Below are positions 28,120 through 29,592 of a stretch of DNA of 29,592 nucleotides, piece after piece. The position numbers and the translations under genes were made by a program. A model generated the notes under the pieces. The model saw only the letters and a list, made by a program, of their open reading frames with translations, did no database searches and was not told the DNA's origin. How positions within the stretch are numbered: the stretch's first letter is position 1; each line of letters begins with the position of its first letter. The DNA is from a virus: the IMG/VR virus record IMGVR_UViG_3300042691_027337, positions 1 to 29,592 of that record; one strand, given 5' to 3'.

Positions 28120-29592
28120 CAGCGGACACCCGCGGCGTGGCTGATGAAGATGTTCGAGCTGTCGATGACCTGGTAGAACAGCATCGTCAGCCGGTTGGCG
28201 ACCGTGTCCAGGGTCGGGGCCACGCCGTTGGCGAACTTGTAGACCGCGTTGAAGGCGAGGGTCCGCCCGCCGGTTGCGTCCTGATAGACCAGGATCGAGC
28301 CGGTCTTGCCGGCGACGGTGTTGGTGACAGCGCCGAGGGTGCGGTTGCCGGCCAGCGTCACGCTGAAGTTGATGCCGAGGCTCATGTCCCAGGCAATCGT
28401 CGCGGCGTCGGTGAGCGCGACATAGGCCGCCGCGTCATAAGCCGTCTTGGTGCTGATCGCCTCGTTCGACGTGCCGGTCCGGACAGCCGCGGTCCTGGAC
28501 GCGCCGTTGGGCAGCGTGGCCGGGATGTTCACCGTGATGGTGGCCGCCTCGATGCGGAGGCGTTCGCTCCCCGCGACGTGGAACTCCATGCGGTCGCCGT
28601 TGTGGACATATTCGATGCGGCCGACGGTGTTGCTGTCCGGGTCTCCGAAGTGGATGGCCGAGTTGAAATTCGTGTTGGCGCTCAGGAGCCAGTAGGAGTT
28701 GCCGCCGCCAAAGCTCTGGACAAGGTAGCCACCTGCGGGCGTGACGCGCGCGGCGGCGCTGGCGATCTGGAGGGGTGAGGTCGGGCTGGCGCCGAGGGCG
28801 ATACCGACGAAGCCGCCGCTCGGCTGGAGCAGCAGATGATAGGCTGTTGCCACGGCGTCCACGCGCTGCACCTGGAGCCAGGCATTGCCAGCCCCGCCGA
28901 CGCCGAGGGCGAGGCCGTAGGCGGCGTCCGTGTTGCTGAACAAGGCGGCGATGCCGGTCGCGGCGCCGAGGGTCGGGGTTGTAGCGGCTGCGACGCCGCC
29001 GACGTGGAGCTTCACCGCGGCGGCAGGGTAGGACGCGAAGCCGACCGACAGGTCAACCATCATCTGAATGCGGCCGGCGTTGTTGATCCGCATCCGCTCG
29101 ACAAGGTTCACGCCGCCGTCCGGCGTTGTCCAGAAGGACAGGCGGCCGGGGGCGTCGCCAGCGCCCGGCGTGCCGTCCACGTTGGCGCGGATCATCGCGG
29201 CGGGCGGTGCGTTCGTGCCGTCGTCAATGTAGCCGGACAGGCTGAAGATCGTATCGTCAGCGGCGACCAGCCCGCGCGTGCCGATGGCCGTGCCGCGCGA
29301 CTTGAAGAAGCCCATCTGCGGGCCGCCGTTGTCGTTCGACCAGCGCGAAAAGCTGCTAATGCCGACCGTGCTATGGAACTGCGACGACGGGGTGAACGAG
29401 TTTGACGCGCCGAGCGGGACCTGCGTCGCGTGGCCCTGCTGGAAGTCGCCAAGCGCGGTGAACATGCCCGCCGAGTTGAAGCCGCCCCGGAAGGTGTTGT
29501 TCGTGAAGAACCCGAGGCCGGCAGCGCCGTAGTTGCCGATGTTGATGGAGCTTGCGCCCCCGAAGTCGGTCTTGGCGCTGGAGTTGACGAAG
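28119..29592 (-). CDS. Tail fibre / receptor-binding protein (5' end outside window)
   Basis: The frame stays open to the window edge: bases 29466-29592 read through as N-x-x-x-F-G-G-A-S-S-I-N-I-G-N-Y-G and similar fibre-like sequence. The ATG at 29465 is therefore an internal methionine, not the start. Features include a shaft segment G-F-F-K-S-R-G-T-A-I-G-T-R-G, then Y-I-D-D-G-T-N, R-A-N-V-D-G-T-P-G-A-G-D-A-P-G-R-L-S-F, then E-R-M-R-I-N-N-A-G, a phrase common to many phage fibres. A further shaft follows, with a C-terminal beta domain (A-G-N-R-T-L-G-A-V, Y-Q-D-A-T-G-G-R-T-L-A-F) as the likely receptor-binding tip. Host specificity probably lies in the C-terminal 120 residues. Confidence 0.88.
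   Translation of the reverse strand, partial: FVNSSAKTDFGGASSINIGNYGAAGLGFFTNNTFRGGFNSAGMFTALGDFQQGHATQVPLGASNSFTPSSQFHSTVGISSFSRWSNDNGGPQMGFFKSRGTAIGTRGLVAADDTIFSLSGYIDDGTNAPPAAMIRANVDGTPGAGDAPGRLSFWTTPDGGVNLVERMRINNAGRIQMMVDLSVGFASYPAAAVKLHVGGVAAATTPTLGAATGIAALFSNTDAAYGLALGVGGAGNAWLQVQRVDAVATAYHLLLQPSGGFVGIALGASPTSPLQIASAAARVTPAGGYLVQSFGGGNSYWLLSANTNFNSAIHFGDPDSNTVGRIEYVHNGDRMEFHVAGSERLRIEAATITVNIPATLPNGASRTAAVRTGTSNEAISTKTAYDAAAYVALTDAATIAWDMSLGINFSVTLAGNRTLGAVTNTVAGKTGSILVYQDATGGRTLAFNAVYKFANGVAPTLDTVANRLTMLFYQVIDSSNIFISHAAGVR

Noticed and set aside
28119-29465. Tail fibre gene starting at the ATG at 29465.
   Set aside because: The same frame is open and fibre-like up to 29592, so that methionine is internal and the gene is cut by the window edge.

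Overview
The window is a contiguous piece of a tailed-phage genome, most likely a short-tailed (podovirus-like) phage or prophage of an alphaproteobacterium. G+C is high, about two thirds by eye. A full-length homologue of GcrA, a cell-cycle transcription factor restricted to Alphaproteobacteria, lies at 2012-2497. I found no GANTC site (the target of the alphaproteobacterial methylase CcrM) anywhere in the 29.6 kb, where about 90 would be expected by composition. A 3' fragment of a tRNA-Val(CAC) gene with encoded CCA lies at 3097-3146 and looks like an integrase attachment core.

Left part, plus strand (2-3015): the C-terminal part of a phage family A DNA polymerase (cut by the window edge), a small HicA-like protein, a conserved phage protein, GcrA, and a small beta-rich phage protein. 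From the second gene on, each gene overlaps the next by an ATGA junction, so they form one tightly coupled early/replication operon. It ends in a terminator-like hairpin at 3057-3083.

Junction (3016-4143): terminator, tRNA-Val 3' fragment, three tandem 10-bp repeats, a small hairpin, then a lone plus-strand gene of unlike (AT-richer) composition encoding an unrecognised membrane protein. No integrase gene is present in the window.

Right part, minus strand (29592 down to 4140): one long late operon. In transcription order it holds a tail fibre (cut by the window edge), a BNR-propeller-like protein, a small membrane peptide, an M15 endolysin, a Pam3-gp28-type holin, an overlapping i-spanin/o-spanin pair, a virion-associated protein, a membrane coiled-coil protein, a tail-fibre-like protein, large terminase, portal, scaffold, major capsid protein, a connector-region protein, two tail-tube/stabilisation proteins, a T7 gp13-like protein, a Pro/Gly repeat protein, three internal-virion proteins, a lytic transglycosylase and a 2221-residue ejection protein with a ParB-like domain and an HExxH metalloprotease-like motif. 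Genes overlap or abut almost everywhere. The only four gaps longer than 50 nt each contain a strong hairpin, dividing the operon into modules. Early and late operons converge at 4140-4143, where the two facing genes share one CTAG as their stop codons.

Working model: a T7/P22-like head-and-ejection machine carried by a probably temperate phage. The attachment-site-like tRNA fragment and a leucine at the Klenow-762 position of the polymerase both point that way. The phage appears to have purged CcrM sites from its own DNA while carrying a GcrA that could act on methylated host promoters.
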